Assembly: GCA_031254035.1 (NCBI GenBank)
Contig: JAIRVF010000125.1
Span: 1 to 64,000, forward strand
Origin: Paenibacillus sp.
GTDB lineage: Bacteria > Bacillota > Bacilli > Paenibacillales > Paenibacillaceae
DNA length: 64,000 nt
Direction: 5' to 3'
Shown piece after piece: positions 63,815 through 64,000 of the stretch (its first letter is position 1; every line of letters begins with the position of its first letter). A program made the translations under genes and the position numbers. Under the pieces are notes generated by a model that saw only the letters and a program-made list of their open reading frames with translations, ran no database searches and had not been told where the DNA came from.

Positions 63815-63937
63815 GCATATGGGCTCGGATCTAGACAGACGCGAGGGCGTCAGGGTTGACTTGAAGACAAGCCACTCTTCGGAGCAATGTCATTTAGTTA
63901 AGCTCAAAGACTCACCGGGAATAAATATGGAATTCGC

Positions 63938-63972
63938 AACGGCATGGGGAATCAACCTGTGCCGTTTGTTTT
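63938..63972 (+). terminator. Possible terminator after MFS gene
   Basis: ACGGCA and TGCCGT pair, with further matches around GGGGAATCAACC, and TTGTTTT follows. The last 30 bases of the window hold nothing else I can support. Confidence 0.55.
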
Positions 63973-64000
63973 ATGGTACAAGGAAGGAAAAAGGGTTTTG

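Noticed and set aside
1-64000. Prophage, tRNA, rRNA or insertion sequence with transposase
   Set aside because: No integrase, structural phage gene, transposase, tRNA cloverleaf or rRNA sequence was recognised in the window.

Overview
The window looks like chromosome from an endospore-forming Bacillota of the Paenibacillus type. Supporting signs are GerM-domain lipoproteins, two amidases with stalk (copper-amine-oxidase N-terminal-like) domains, an SLH-domain exoprotein, YesN/YesM-type two-component genes, a Gram-positive T-box leader, strong AAGGAGG ribosome sites with many TTG/GTG starts, and a two-GTPase bacterial dynamin. Most genes are ordinary core or metabolic genes with mid-range GC. 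The exceptions are an AT-rich insert at about 17.14-18.08 kb and a GC-rich patch inside the dynamin gene.

Layout. 0-7 kb: a 5'-truncated folD-fchA fusion, an APH-like kinase, Nudix, AraC and ankyrin genes, then a YtrA-like GntR/ABC operon that apparently starts at a rare CTG. 7-16 kb: a minus-strand run in which a T-box leader with a proline specifier precedes proB-proA-proC, and proC overlaps mtnW-mtnX-mtnB. This joins proline synthesis to methionine salvage. mtnE and mtnU lie just beyond as a divergent pair around a perfect palindrome. 16-22 kb: a LysR regulator and leuCD separated by an AT-rich stalk/NPCBM gene, then an AGCS amino-acid symporter. 22-30 kb: two paralogous amidase-gerM cassettes flank a block with an intact DUF6530-like gene, a broken copy of it, an MFS exporter and a GIY-YIG protein. 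30-44 kb: an SLH protein, nth, a small unknown protein, dynA, a heterodimeric ABC exporter, purT and a GNAT. 44-53 kb: response regulator, histidine kinase and sugar-binding lipoprotein followed by mglBAC, probably a sugar-sensing three-component system driving its own transporter. 53-57 kb: a CAP-domain exoprotein with PETSK repeats, an SGNH hydrolase and an ABC-2 pair. 57-64 kb: parE-parC, MarR, and a NiaP-like transporter.

Three families of intergenic palindromic elements recur. They are named here PR-A (1-46, 44597-44682, 61766-61996), PR-B (11923-12206, 34293-34658) and PR-C (16012-16127, 38538-38651). Each has imperfect to perfect terminal inverted repeats, encodes no protein and lies just beyond a gene end. 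One PR-B copy fills the proB-proA gap, and a PR-A end abuts the truncated folD. These elements and the T-box-led pro-mtn operon are the most distinctive content. I see no phage, CRISPR array, tRNA or rRNA. All family assignments come from reading motifs; no database search was run.
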